Shown piece after piece: positions 1 to 12,739 of a stretch of 64,000 bases of DNA. The stretch is taken from the NCBI GenBank assembly GCA_047495785.1, contig JBLDXI010000038.1:620001-684000 (forward strand), in the 5' to 3' direction. The stretch is from Lepidodermella squamata (lineage: Eukaryota; Gastrotricha). The first letter of the stretch is position 1. Every line of letters starts with the position of its first letter. Below the pieces are notes generated by a model. That model made no database searches and was not told where the DNA came from. It saw only the letters and a list, made by a program, of their open reading frames with translations. Position numbers and translations under genes: made by a program.

Positions 1-233
1 AAATGGAGAATTATTGTCATGAAGGTTTGAAGGATGCGCTACCGGGGAAAACTAAGTTTCCAACCCTCTGAACTTATCGAATCGGAATTGTTAATTGTTA
101 CATAATATAATACGGAACCGATGATGTTCGCTTTTATAACTCATTTCCGAAGTTCATAAATCAAATCAGATCGAATCAAGGGTTATTCATCAGAATAATT
201 TTAGAATCTGATTTGGGTAATTGAACTTCAAAA

Positions 234-398
234 ATAATTCCTGGTTTTTGGGAAAATTGTCGGTAGTGCTAAAATCCTTAATTTAGGTCTCTGTATAGGT
301 CTATAGCCATGTAAAAGAGCCCCACTAAAACAGATAGTCCAACCCTAAATTAAGGATTTTAGCACTACCAAAAATTTTCCCAACGATCAGGAATTCTG
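234..398. repeat. Hairpin MITE-like inverted repeat
   Basis: Two arms of about 50 nt face each other. The best-matching core is 250-287 against 344-381, both reading GGGAAAATT...GGTAGTGCTAAAATCC on opposite strands. The arms continue outward through an ATTCCTG match on both sides, and the spacer is about 55 nt. There is no coding capacity. It looks like a small non-autonomous DNA transposon; a target duplication was not clear. Confidence 0.6.
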
Positions 399-1473
399 TT
401 TTTATGGAGTCCCTTTAACTAAAAGCCAAGTTTCCGTTTTTTAGAACCCAAATGGCCTTTGGTACCTGGAAACCGCCTTCGCTTAAGGCCCTCTTAGCTT
501 TTGATTATCAGAAATCAATAATAATCTCTGATTTGTGAAATCGATAATCGACCGGTATCGACTTCGAAATCGATACCATGGCTCATCAGGGGTACGACTA
601 TTTCGCAAAAATGGGGTAGTTTGACACTTACCTCGATGCAAGACCATCACCGGTTTTGCTTATCTCGTTGAACCAGGCTGCCATTCATCGAAAGCCTCTT
701 GCAGACTACTCTGATTAGCCTGCTTGAAAGCTGCAAACTGCATGTCTTCATCCATAAAAAATAAGCCTGTATACCTATTTCTGAATTGTAACAATTAAAT
801 TAGATGCCGCGATTATTTTTAATTTTTTGAGGAATATCGTATCAGTTTGAAGAGCGATTTCACTTTTCCCCAGAGTAGTAGAGTAGCTAACGAGTATGAG
901 TAATTGAGAGGAAACGATGTTCAAATTATCACTTATTATTGAAATTGATTATTGATTATTAATTATTGAAACTATTGGCATTCGAGGCTTGATGAATGAT
1001 GATGAACGACTGGCTCGATGGAATGCTCGATAGATGCTTGATAGAATGCTATATTCTGAATTCAGTTGCGGCCTTTCCGAATATTTCTTCAGACGACGAC
1101 CGATGCTATTAGCGCCAAATAGCAGCGCAGCTTAAGAGGTATTAACTACGAGCTGCTCAGGGTGCAGGCACGCGCGATGTTTGTTTTGCTAGAGAGCTTG
1201 AGAATTCGAAATTTTAATAGATCAGCAGCGCGGAACAAAATAAATTCGCAGCATGCACATGAAATTCGCTACCCGCAGTGAGAACTTTATGATGTTGAGC
1301 ATGTAAAAAAATTTGTTGAAAAATCAAAGCGCCAACTATGAAACAAGAAACTGATAATACTAAATTTACGCGAAAGCGGGGTCATTAATCTTGTGCAAAT
1401 AAACGCAGTAAGTGCGCGAGGAGGGCCGCGCGGTGACCCTATTACGCCTAAATAAACAAGCCAATCCTTAAGT
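399..1473. other. No gene recognised
   Basis: AT-rich sequence with scattered TGAATGATGATGA-type simple motifs near 990-1050 and a GC-rich patch near 1415-1440. No ORF, RNA gene or repeat could be supported. Confidence 0.5.
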
Positions 1474-1836
1474 ATGTACCGAAATGTGACGGAGAAAATT
1501 TCCGACTCAGAATTCGTCGACTATGAGGCCGAGAAAGAACTGATGGCGGTTTTAGAAATCAGCATTGATCAAAGTCGAGTGATTTCGTTATCCGAGGCGG
1601 CTGAATTGTTGCCAGATTCAGAAATAGATCAGCTGGAAGCGGATTCTGATGAATCTTATGACGAAGTGAATGACTATTCGTTCGATGGAACTCTCGCTGA
1701 AAGCACGCCGTCAGGAAGGCATTTCGTTGATTTGACAGTCAAAATCAAAGCAGCCCAGGCAGCAATTTTCGAGAAATTGCCCGCTGATAAGCTTGTTCGG
1801 ACGAAATTTATCGCCCACAGTGTGTTAAAGCACTAA
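1474..1836 (+). CDS. Unassigned acidic 120-residue ORF
   Basis: A 120-codon ATG-started frame with no recognised domain. The first 80 residues are rich in Glu, Asp and Ser; the last third is more basic and helical (KAAQAAIFEKLPADKL). It lies 1.2 kb upstream of the PHD/protease gene on the same strand. It could be an upstream exon of that gene, an independent small gene or a chance ORF. No splice donor near its end convincingly joins it to 3049. Confidence 0.3.
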   Translation: MYRNVTEKISDSEFVDYEAEKELMAVLEISIDQSRVISLSEAAELLPDSEIDQLEADSDESYDEVNDYSFDGTLAESTPSGRHFVDLTVKIKAAQAAIFEKLPADKLVRTKFIAHSVLKH

Positions 1837-3048
1837 AAAATCGACGAATGCCTGTCATACTTCTGTGGTCGGGAATAATGCTCGCAGGGTTCCATAAGTA
1901 CCGGTATTATCATTTGAAACAACCGGTAGTACCGATAACTACCAATAGAAACCGGGTATGAACCGATCCTATGGTCAGATATGGCAATTTATTGTTAGAG
2001 CTTAATCTCCGAACAGCTTTGCTTTGGCAACTTTGATTTGCAGTCGCCTAATCACATTTTCGATCTCAAATTCGAATTCTGCACAAAAAACTACCTTGGG
2101 GATGCATTCACCGATTATTCTTGGTTTTTTTAATTAAAGGCGAAAAAATTTCAGTTTTAATTTTAATTTCACATGTATATTTAACGCTAATTGTGAAACG
2201 CCTTTTTTTAAACTGGACTCCTTTTATTTGGTCTGCGGAGGGATGAGGTAATAAACGTTCAGATTCTAGATGGTGCCTTGCCCGAGGTAAACAAGAGGGA
2301 TAACATACTAATATACAAAAGACTATAGTTTTGAAGTTGTGGACCCAAACTTGCAGCTGTAATTTCAAATGCTTGCGAGTTGAAAAGTCATTCCAGCATG
2401 AGAATTAACAGACCTATCGAATTATTTAGCATATTCAGACTCGCTTAGGCAGCTTGTTAGTTTTCTTAGAAATTACGTTAGGATGAGAGAAATGCGAGCC
2501 AGGGGCCGGCTTAGCACAGCGTGAGCACCAGCTAGTGTAAACAACGCTCTCATTTAACTGCTTTCATGCTCGATTCTTGACGCAATTTCTTAAACTACCT
2601 TTCCCAACTGTTTGCTGTACTTCTGAGAAATAGCTAGAGATCCAAACTTCAGTAGAATCACTAATTGAAAATCGATCAAAATAAGCAGGCTCAATTGAAT
2701 CGTAATATCTGGTTATCTAATAATTGTAATCAAATTCTAATATTTTCTAAAATTTTCATAAAAAATTTCAAAATAATTTGAAAAAATTTTGAAATAATTT
2801 ATTGATTTTCTTTGGTGAAAATTCTAGATAATTAAGAATTACATAAAATGCTTGAAATACTCTATATCTGGCAAATTGCATTGCAATGCCGAAGTGAACA
2901 ATTGAAAGAAATGGGAAATCTAATGCAGCGAAAATTTAATAAAAACCTCGTAAATGACTGGTTTTTATACAACGAAAAATAAACACCGAATAGATACCAG
3001 TTGTAACCGGTATGGTTTAAACCGAAAATAAACACTAGTGAACCCTGA
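1837..3048. other. No gene recognised
   Basis: AT-rich sequence with T/A runs around 2740-2850. Minus-strand frames at 2108-2368 and 2862-3171 have no domain or coding character. Nothing could be supported. Confidence 0.5.
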
Positions 3049-5155
3049 ATGCTCGGCATGAATTATAAGATAGATGGCACACCAAAATGCACCGTGCCCG
3101 TGAGAACGAAGCTGCAGCCCCAGGGCGCGACAAGAATTAGTAATTCGGCCAAAGAGTCCGAATTTCGTCATTTCAAAATCGACGTGCTCGACGGAAAGCG
3201 TTTTGCTCTAGGGCCGTTTATTGAACGCCTCAAGCAGTACTTGATCGACACCGTAGGTGCAGTTTTGGCCGATCTCAAGTTCCCTTTGCTGGCGAAGGCA
3301 GGTCGAAAACGTGCCAATCCTGTCAAGTTATCGGAGCCGAAACAATCAAAGCCAGCAGTGAAATCTAGCAGGAAGTTAGCCGATCAAACGGAATCGGAAA
3401 AAACCGTTGATATCGCCGCTGCAACAGCTGAATGGTCCAGGCGTTGTGATCCGAATTCGGCCTACCACTACCAATCCATGAGCCTTTCTAACGCCAAGGC
3501 GGGTAGCAAAGCGGCTGCTTGCGAGCCGAACTCCGATATTGTGCGCCAACTCAACGAGCAAATTAGGCGGGTGAACGCAGAGCAGTTTAATCAACGCAAT
3601 CATGTTCATCAGGCTGCTGAATCTGATATCAACAAAACAGAGGCGAGTTTAGTTATGCAGCCACCTGTCATCTGCCTACCGAATACCTGCGAAACTGAAA
3701 AATTTTCACACAGTTGGTAATTTATGTGCGCTGGACGCAATTATCACTGCGCTTATGCATAACCGAAACGACGTGCCATCGATCGACTTCAAACAGCTGC
3801 TCCAGTTATTAGCGGCAACAACAATTGAAACGACTTGCCAAGAAGCACGAATGGCCTTCCTGTGAAACAACAGCGGCATGCAGAGCATAATGAAATTCGT
3901 GAAACGAAGCGGCAAACACCGAGCCATATTGCGGGTGCGTTATTCAACGTCATTATGGAGCAAGCAGGATTGAAACGTCAGGAAACCTGCAGCAGCAATT
4001 GCTGTCCCTTGCCAACAGCCTCCTCGAGACAACTGCTGAAAGTTGATCCACCAGCAGATTTGAAATTGTAAATAACTTCCAAGTTTCAACTACTTGTGAG
4101 CTAACAATTTTATCTATCAAAATAGAAAATTCAGAGAAAATCAACAAAATCCAGACAAGAAATCGAACAATAATGCCCTGCTAACCGATTCACTGGCTGC
4201 AATAACCCAGCGTTGTTCACGACCGTTCCCCGGTAAAAGCTACACAGATGTCACCGATTCTGGATGCCCTCGGGGCCTTTGCTATGTTATGGCCGCACAA
4301 GCCGGAAAAATAATGTGAGTTAATTAGCAACAAAAACAACATGATCAACAACCAAGTTGAACAGGCAAGTTTATTGTAATGGACAAAGAACCGTGGCACC
4401 ATCAAAGGCCTTGCCATTCATCTACGTGGATGTTCAAGAATGCGATCCTATTTTTGTTGCTTCTGAAATCTTCATGTTTCCCGAAAACCTGCAATATGAC
4501 GATAAAATGTGAGGATTTCCCATTAATAACCTGAATTCCGATAACCTGTTTACATGGTGTAATAGATATCAACGTCACTCCGCGATACTGCTTAACGGCA
4601 GCCATTACGTGACAATCACCGCTTTCGCCTTGACTGAAACATCTGTGGGCCTCATCGATGACACGGCTGCGCAAAAATGTAAGATGGCAAATTTATTATG
4701 GTTAACAAATATTAATAACTTACATTCATTCAGCTTTGATTTCATGGCAACAAAGCTCTATCGGGAGATTGCAGAATGAACGGCATCAAATCGCCGGCGT
4801 AATCTACTGTTGCCCGCGATCCATCAGTATAGCAGCATCAACGATTACTGTAGCTGAAAATATTTCTCCCTTTGTCACTGAATGTTCATCGCCAAAAGAA
4901 TCGCCTATTTTGAGAAAAAAGCGCCCAACTTGTAAAATAAATGTCAATTCAATTTTGATTTCGCCGCCATCTCCAAATATAACTGATTCAGATGAAGATG
5001 GATGCGTTGTATGCTTGAAAGTGACAGATTGCAAGAATGGTTGGTGGGTGGAGTGTTCCACGTGGCACTTGTGGACTCATGGAAATTGCTCAGGGTTAAG
5101 AAAAAAACCTACTAAAAAAGAAGAATATTTGTGTCACTTGTGTTCGGCAAAGTGA
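3049..5155 (+). CDS. Ubiquitin/SUMO-protease-like protein with C-terminal PHD finger
   Basis: Six exons can be traced: 3049-3646, 3714-4067, 4126-4314, 4365-4508, 4566-4678 and 4734-5155. The introns are 50-67 nt GT-AG introns whose phases agree, except for the point below. A Cys box (GNLCALDAIITAL) begins exon 2. A LPFIYVDV...FPENLQYDDK stretch follows in exon 4, then a His box (LLNGSHYVTITAF) and GLIDD in exon 5. This order matches USP/USPL1-type cysteine peptidases. The last 50 residues form a C4HC3 PHD-type finger (CVVC, WWVEC, LWTHGNC, YLCHLC). The N-terminal 200 residues are basic and unassigned. Between about 3840 and 3860 the frame shifts by one, so the gene may be broken or an exon boundary may be missed. 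The first intron donor (GTTTAG) is weak. A peptidase plus PHD finger could be a chromatin deubiquitinase/deSUMOylase or a domesticated or mobile-element protein; family assignment is inference. Confidence 0.6.
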
Positions 5156-7630
5156 GCCGATGAAAAGATTGTTGCGTTTAATTGATCGACTTTATGTAAA
5201 ATCAGCTAAGGAGATTTTATATAGTGACTTTAATCTTCGCCACACGCGTCTAACTATTTCTGTCAATTCCGTTCAATAAAATACGCTCAGACTTTTTGAA
5301 TGTTCAACGTTTTCAACAAGTTGATGTTTTAAAATTTATAAATGGGGTTCTAGCCGAAGACTATCGACTTACCATGTACGGTTAATTTTCCTGCAAGATT
5401 CAATTTAATAAAATAAGATTGAGAGAAATATTCACCATTCCCGAAAACGTTCTCAGAAGAACTTACCCAGTCCCTATAATTCAGAAACGGTGTTTTGATA
5501 GCTCTAAATGTATGTATGATTTGCTGAGGTAAGGTGCTGAGTTGCCGCTCTCGCGCTAATGTATTCGTTGTCATATTCTGGTTTCGATAGCACTGACAGC
5601 CGTCAGAGCTGCCAATTGATAGGATGAGTATTTGTTGACTACTCTTTTGATGAGGAGATGAGGACAGTCAACATTTCTCTGCATGGCAGGAGAGGCCGCG
5701 AGTTCCATCACTCAAATGCTCGATGTTTGCGGCAGCTTTACAGCCATCAGTCAGTTCCTTAATTTTCTTCAATTCTTTTGTCAGGGCGCTCTACCGATAT
5801 GTTTCGACAATCACGGCTGTACAGAGTCGTTCCTCGCTCATTGTACGGCGAAATGCCTGGGGTTTCGCAGCGCGTTCTTGAAGTACCGCAACCTCATATT
5901 CAGAACATTCGTCGTTTCTGGATAACGAGTATCCACCAACTTTCTTAGCTGCAATCGATGATGGGCACCAAGGCGATCTGCGATTTTGGAGGCCCACGTG
6001 CTGCAGTTATACATTGCCACTTAGTGGCAGTGACAGTGACAGTGACAGTTAGACATTGTTTAAAGAAGTATAGACAGGACGTGAGCACTACAAAGTCTGG
6101 CTTTTTCTGCGGGCACCGAGATATCACCGAGCAGACAGAAAAAGTTCATTTTCGTTTCTCAATTCAGTAACACTAATGAAGAGACAAGTAGAGCTAGCCC
6201 TAGTAGAGTAGGTTCTACTCTCAGATGCAACCCTAATTTTGGATAGAAAATGCGAATTCAAAAGCTTAGTGTCAACGGGTAACAAACCTAAACAGGTATC
6301 TACTCTAGCAGTAAACGCCTTCTACTCCGGGAGTAGGTTAATTTCGGAGTAGGCTACTCTCACAGTAGAAGGCGAGTAGAAGCTCTCGGATCACGAAATA
6401 CCATTCAGCCTAGTAACCGACGTCATTGCTTGACTTTGTCACACGCTCAGCTCGCCGCAATGCCAGTGTCGGCTTCACACACGTCAGGATCAGGATCAGG
6501 AATTACGATTTCTCCTCGCCCTGACGGAAATCGCGAGAAAATCGCGAGCTTACGCTCTAGGAAAGTTTGAACTGGTTTATTAACTACTTAATTGAAATCC
6601 CTACCCCTGGTACTCCAGTTATTGCTGACTGTTTCTCCAGGGCCCAGGCATTAGTGCCCAGGTGGCTTTTCCACTCACTCAGCGAAGCCTACAAACGCCG
6701 TCGTAGCAAGAAAGCTACCAAAAGACTAGTTTGGAGAATTATTTACAAGAGTAGAGAGAATTTACAAGAGGTAATTCCACGGAGCCAAAATATAAGATAA
6801 ATATAAGACACGTGACCCAACTCCGGGGCAAATGCGATTTCTGTTGCTACTCAATTTATTATTTATCAATTTATATTTCGTTAACTTTTATAATTTTAGC
6901 ACCATCACCTTTAAATATTTTTGTCAAAACCAGATAACCAGATAATTTCTCAGACTTTGTCAAAAGCTGATTCCTTGTGAATCAGCATATATCAAGCAGC
7001 AGCACAGAAAAGTCTGGAGTAGCACGGCGCACACTTCACACCCGCGGTGCGAGCTAGGAGCTAAAAATGATGCGGTCATTATTTGTCTTTTTACGTACAT
7101 GGTGCATTGTGTTTTTAGTTTTGTGGTCATAGTTATACGTGATGCACCGGGTTTTTCAGTTCTCACTTCTCATATTACTGTGGTTGCGATGGCACCTACA
7201 GCTTCAGATCATCACGGCTCATTTTTCATGAGGATCGTTCCTCGTTCTCCATCCTCATTTATTTGTTTCCATACCGAACTGTCTCGCTGTCTCTTTGTTT
7301 TAAAACTTAGACCCTACCTCCCTTTTTCCTATCTCCTGTAAAACTTGATCCTCGATCGGAAGGTATGGCACGTTCTCTCATATCTTCAGGAAATCTTTGT
7401 AGAGCGGTTTTGATAAGCGTATCGTAATTTTCTTGCTCAACCGACTCCCGCAAATAATAATGTCTCTTTGCCTGGAAATTTATCCCTTGAACGCTCCTTT
7501 CATTTGATGAAGCATTAAGCCGCGAGGGAAACCGAATACGAACAGGATCTTGCTATTTTCTCATTTTTTGTCAACTAAACTAAGCAATAATTTGTGTATT
7601 GATATTTGATAGTAACAAATTTAAAGTAGA
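5156..7630. other. No gene recognised; simple repeats only
   Basis: Contains a GTGACA tandem run near 6026-6050 and a cluster of AGTAGA/TCTACT motifs in both orientations at 6190-6385. A short ORF at 6567-6800 has no domain. Nothing coding could be supported before the P4H-1 start. Confidence 0.5.
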
Positions 7631-9441
7631 ATGGGTATATCGACGTTTATATTTACAATTCTGGCTGTTACTGGTTTCGCAAAAGCGGAGCTCTTTACAT
7701 CGACAGAAGAGTTCCGAGTTGTTCTGGAGGCTCAAAAACACATAGCTCACGAGTTGAAGCAGTACATTGCGACCGAGGAATCGCGTTTGGATAAAATTAA
7801 AAAGCTGGCAGCTGATTACGAGCGTGACAGCAAGCAAAGCGAAGACGATGTCATCAGATTCATTTCGAATCCAGTAAATGCCTATCTTGTCGCAAAACGT
7901 TTTCAACAGGAACGCGTCGATTTCCAAGACCTTATTCCTAATACCGAATTTGCTCTAGGTGAGTTTATAATATTCAGTTAATGGCCATTGTGACATTATT
8001 TTCATAGGTGCCCTTGAAAGACTCGAGCCTCATCGCAAAATGCTACCCACGGAAGAGGATTACGAAGGCTCCATTAATGCTTTAATGCGTCTCCAGGATA
8101 CTTATGCTCTTCCACCCGCGACATTTGCCAATGGCATCATTCCGGAGGCTGATAATACCAGCAGACTCACTGCTGCCGATTGCTTTGAAATTGGTCGTGT
8201 TTCTTACAACAATCGCGACTATTATCATACTGTCATGTGGATGCAAGAGGCATATGATCGTCTTCGTCTAGAGCCTGGCTCATCTGGCCTGGAGAAGTCA
8301 GTTATCCTAGATTATCTATCCTATGCAGTCTATATGCAAGGAAACATCAAGCACGCCTTGCAGCTTACCGAAGAGCTTCTCCGGTTAAAGCCAACTCACG
8401 AACGGGGTCTCAAGAACAAAGCTTATTTCGAGTACACCATGAAAAAGCGAGAGCTAGCGAAACCTTCCCGCGGCGATACAGGCGAATCTATGATGGAAGA
8501 AGAAGAAGAGGTTATGAAAAACGAACGGACCATCGAAGAATACAAGAAAACTGAAGAGTATCAGTCATATGAACGATTATGCCGTGGCGAAGATATCAAA
8601 CCTATCAAAAACGCTCACAAATTATACTGCGACTACGCGACCAACAACGACCCTCGCTTGTTGATTGCCCCGTTGAAACGAGAAGTTTACCACATGGATC
8701 CATGGATTATGATTTATTACAACATGATTACCGACAAAGAGATTCAGTTTGTAAAAGAAACCGCGTTTCCACGCTTGAACCGGGCGACTATTCAAAATTC
8801 GGCGACTGGAAAGCTTGAAGTAGCGAACTACCGCATCACCAAAACAGCCTGGCTTTCAAACGATACAGATAAAGTTGTCATTCCTCGGTTGTTGAATCGA
8901 ATTTCTGCCATGACTCAACTCACGCTCGAATACGCTGAAGAATTTCAAGTTGCGAATTACGGTATCGGCGGTCACTATGAACCTCATTTTGACTTCGCGC
9001 GTCGTGAAGAGAAAAACGCGTTCGAAGCCGAGCGAGGTAATCGCATAGCTACTGCTCTTTTCTATGTAAGTTCGGCTTAATTAATGACATAAATGTTATT
9101 CATAAGAGCTTAATTTCTAGTTGACTGACATTCCTGCTGGTGGCACTACAGTGTTCACGAATTTGGGTTTGAAACTTAAGCCGGTCAAAGGTGCTGCTGC
9201 TCTTTGGTACAACCTGAACAAGGCTGGCGAAGGCGACCTGTCGCTAAGGCATGCCGCCTGCCCTGTTCTCGTCGGGAACAAGTGGGTAATGAACAAATGG
9301 TATCACGAACGCGGCAACGAATTGTGGCATCCTTGCGGTTTGAGCCCGGAAGATCGGTTCACACAGGACGACATTCAAGTCGCCAAACCGACATACCAAA
9401 GAACTCACGGCCGTTTCAAGTTCGATTCATTGAAGCAATGA
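7631..9441 (+). CDS. Prolyl 4-hydroxylase alpha subunit, intact (P4H-1)
   Basis: Three exons, 7631-7958, 8008-9065 and 9121-9441, give an uninterrupted 568-residue product, the normal size for animal collagen P4H alpha. A signal peptide ends near FAKA. The N-terminal dimerisation region starts ELFTSTEEF, followed by a peptide-binding TPR-like region (DYEGSINALMRLQDTY, then DCFEIGRVSYNNRDYYHTVMW). The catalytic 2-oxoglutarate/Fe(II) dioxygenase domain has the HxD pair in GGHYEPHFDFAR, the distal His in RHAACPVLVGNKW, and the Lys in GNKW for 2-oxoglutarate. The enzyme hydroxylates Pro in collagen-type repeats in the ER, normally with protein disulfide isomerase as beta subunit. An acidic EEEEE insert lies between the two domains. 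It has two introns, whereas its three paralogues from 38.3 kb have many more. Confidence 0.95.
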
Positions 9442-10332
9442 GAGCCAAAATTCAGCGAATTACTTCTGTGACTGTTGCTAGCCTTACTAAGAGTTGTTTT
9501 ACATTTTTTCAATGAACGTTGGATCTTTATTCCGATCTGCGATGTAACTTCTCGGTTAGTGCTGTATAGTTCCTAATCGTGTGTTTGTGTCAACAGGAGA
9601 TATTGCCTCACAAGATCCAAATTTAACCCTCATTTCGATTGCCTGCTTCTACCTTCCCTGATGAGATAATATGTTTTTATGTTTTTTACAACTGCTAATC
9701 ATCGTCATAAGATATATGCATTTTTTACCGCTCAATCAGTGTACATAAACGTGGCAATTTTCCCTCAAGGTACTTTGAACTATAGCGAATCTAATCCGCC
9801 GCTCAAAACAACAGGATTTTCTTTTTTTTTACCAAAACGAGGAAAAACCCATTATTACCTGGCTTTCTCCGTCAGTTCTCGCTCCATCTCATTTGGGAAC
9901 GCATTGTGTTATTATTATTATTTCATTATTTGACTAATTTATTTCCATGGCCGTTGTTTTAGTGTGGTTTTTGTTGAAACCTGAATGCGATATCGTCATC
10001 ACTTCTGTTTTTCAGTTTACGGTATCATTGCGGTATCTTTTGACGCTGCTGTCTTAAAGAATCTGAACTATCATATTTATTCTTTTGAAGCCGTGTGACA
10101 CTGATTCGATGTTGAGGAATTCGCATGCCAATCGCAATATTGTTGTTATCATTAGAGAATGCAGTTTTATCACAGAGTATTCCTGAATACGACTTCTTTT
10201 GCCTGTAAGGGTTGATCCATTTGCCATACAGATCGCGTAAATACAGCTTCGGAAATTGAATAAAAAAGTGTTCAAATTTACTGAGAAACATGTTTTCATT
10301 TCCTAATTTCTAGTTGATATATTTCGGGTAAA
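9442..10332. other. P4H-1 3' flank; no gene recognised
   Basis: AT-rich 3' untranslated and intergenic sequence. Minus-strand frames at 10025-10299 show no domain. Confidence 0.5.
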
Positions 10333-10731
10333 ATGATTCGTCAAATGAGCTTGCGGTTGTTGCAGCAGCAACAGCAACAACATCTGGTGCAAACCCAGGT
10401 CCGGTTCAAGCCTTTCTTCAAGTTGCCGCCCGGTTCGCATTGGGGCATGAAAAAGCGTGGCGGCGATAAGGTGGAACGCGGCGATTTACTGATCAATCAA
10501 CAAAGTTTGCGGTTTTATCCGGGTGAAAATGTGAAACTCGACCAGGCGACGTGCTCGCATTACGCTCTCGAAGCTGGTCAAGTCGTGATTTCAGTGGAGA
10601 AGCTATCGCCTCGGCTCGACTCCCCGATATACGAATCGGTTGCGAATAAAGGAGCGACTATATACAAAGAGTTCTTCAACGTTGTTTCAAAACCTCAGCC
10701 TCAGCAATTCAAGCTCAAAGAATTCGTGTGA
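10333..10731 (+). CDS. mRpL27: Mitochondrial ribosomal protein L27 (bL27m)
   Basis: Single-exon, 132 codons. A Gln-rich basic leader (LLQQQQQQ) fits a mitochondrial targeting sequence. The bL27 core follows: GMKKRGGDKVERGDLLINQ then LRFYPGENV, which corresponds to the family's conserved GG...G..L.RQ...R..PG.NV stretch. The protein sits at the peptidyl-transferase centre of the mitochondrial large subunit. AAATAAAAATAAA about 30 nt after the stop is a likely polyadenylation signal. Confidence 0.88.
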   Translation: MIRQMSLRLLQQQQQQHLVQTQVRFKPFFKLPPGSHWGMKKRGGDKVERGDLLINQQSLRFYPGENVKLDQATCSHYALEAGQVVISVEKLSPRLDSPIYESVANKGATIYKEFFNVVSKPQPQQFKLKEFV

Positions 10732-12065
10732 AACTGCTTAGCTTTTTGTTTTGCGGAAAATAAAAATAAATCTTGATGATAATTCTTGTGTTGTTATTTT
10801 GCTATTGTTGAACTGACAGACGGTGTGCACACGTAAACGGCTATTATATCCATGGAGCCGTCTTATTGTAGACCAGAGGTCAGGCGTGTTTACATGACTA
10901 GGAGCGTAGAGCGAGCGCAGTTTGTTCTAGAAACGTCGAAATAGACGGCGGTTTTATTCTACCGTCATCACATGCATATTATTTATGCAAACACAACAGC
11001 TGCAAGAGGGCTCCTTTTCTCTCGACACGCTGACGGCTGTAGGTGCGCGCTGGCCCAATTAAAAGCGGGTTATTTAGCGGTGTCCGAAACCAGAATACGC
11101 AACGGCGGTGCATAAACAACCGTGCCGCGCGCGACAGATAGAAAATGGCGGAAGCACGTGTAGTAATTTTTGACGATTGTTATCTCAGAAATTTGGAAAT
11201 TCTCAACTAGTGAAATAAATTATCAGGTGAAGAGAAAAGACTGATCGATAAACCATGCGGCACCGTTTCGGCACCACTTGCCGTGTTTTCTTGTGTTGTA
11301 CGTACGAGCGCACATTTTTCTTCGTATTCTGCATTTTAGCCGTATTTTGTATGTGCGTCGTAAGTTCTACGGAAAAGTTGTACATACGATGCAGTTTTCT
11401 TCGTGCGCCTAGTATAGATACTAATTGTGGTATTAGTCACAAGAACAACCCGCGCGAAACAATTAGTCACAAAAACACAGCTACTGGTAGCGCAAATGCG
11501 GCGCCGTGGATGAACACCAGCCGTTTCTGCTAATATAATAGCCATCGATGGCCCACATACAACCAGGAGCACCGGCCGTCGATCCGTACTTTGCGCTGGC
11601 GGGGCCTAGCAGTAGCCGGCTAGCTAGCCCGCCGTCGAAATTCGGCTGGTTCAATATTCTCGGATACTGAAGAATTATCTTTGTAACCATCATCATCATC
11701 GGCTTGCCATTAGGATAGCCCATTATTGTATAAGTAGATTTATTACTGGCTATGGTATTATAGGTAGTAATAAAAATAACCGAATTCCATCATTTCAATT
11801 GGTTTTATGGATGAACAATCGAGCTGCGCGCGTGTGCTGCAGCTTGTGAAATTGGGCGACGAGTTACAGCAGTGGTTCTTCTTCCCTGGTTCGCCCAGTG
11901 GCGCACGCAGGACCGCGGCACCCGTAGCATGCGTGCCGTCACCCGTGGCCCAGCGGGAACTCAGGATCTCAGGATCTCAGGAAACAGGAACAACCTGTAC
12001 AAGGGCAGCACAAAAAGAGCGGGCGAGAAAATAGGGCTAAAGTTACATGGAGAAAGGCTGGAAAG
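10732..12065. other. No gene recognised
   Basis: Mixed-composition intergenic DNA. Short frames at 11255-11723 and 11807-12075 on either strand have no domain and conflict with one another. The GC content rises after about 11.8 kb toward the gag-like fragment. Confidence 0.45.
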
Positions 12066-12444
12066 TCATCGTTGAGGAAGCAGCTGCAACGGATGGGCGA
12101 ACTGGAACGGCGTCGGTGTGCACGGCGGGCGAACAGAGACCGCTTTCAAAATGGACAGCGAACCGGGTGAACCAGCGGTCTTCGTAGGCGGCGAGGTTGG
12201 TGCCGGTCGGGTCAAAAGGCCGAGTGGGCAAGGCGGGCGGCAGCTGTCGAGCAGGTCGCGCAGCTCGGCGATCTGGCTGCGAAGCGCCGAGACTTCCTGA
12301 CCTTGGGCCAAAACCGTGACTTGTAGAGACAGAAACTCGGTGAGGGGCGGCGGCGGTGGTGTATGGTTGGCGGAAGCACCCGGGTCGTCTTGAACGGGCT
12401 GGGGCAGGATCCGCTGCATACGAAAGATCCGGGCGGAGCGCCAA
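12066..12444 (-). pseudogene. Decayed gag-like fragment of an LTR retrotransposon
   Basis: GC-rich minus-strand sequence reads as a gag N-terminus split over two frames. One frame has a Pro-rich start and a coiled-coil heptad region (LRSQIAELRDLLDS). The other then supplies a FDPTGTNLAAYEDRW stretch like the start of Ty3/gypsy gag core regions. A frameshift lies near 12220-12240. Base composition resembles the gypsy pol fragment at 49.9-51.7 kb, but nothing proves they are the same family. No LTR was identified. Confidence 0.4.
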
Positions 12445-12739
12445 GTCGTGGGCGCTGATAGTGCTATCGATCCTCGGCTTCGTCAGCTCGGTGAATTATT
12501 TAGAAGCTGTTTGTTTTATTGTTTTAAAAGAAATAAAAAGCACCGGCCACGGTTGGGCTTTGGGCGCACCACAAATATCATAACTCTTTGGCGATATATG
12601 GAATAACATATAGATAGGCGTCGAGAGGTATACGCGTGCGTCGTTCGAAATATATTACAGACTCACAGTCACACGTGCAGATAATATAATTTATCAGAGC
12701 GATATTTTTGTTACATTTATTATAATCAAAAGGACTCAG
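12445..12739. other. No gene recognised
   Basis: AT-rich 295 bp between the gag-like fragment and the stop of the split coding remnant. On the minus strand this would be the 3' flank of that remnant. Confidence 0.4.

Noticed and set aside
4217-4674. Minus-strand frames within the protease/PHD gene
   Set aside because: They overlap well-supported spliced exons on the plus strand.
11255-11723. Cys-rich or hydrophobic small ORFs on both strands
   Set aside because: Overlapping, no domain, no splice or start context.
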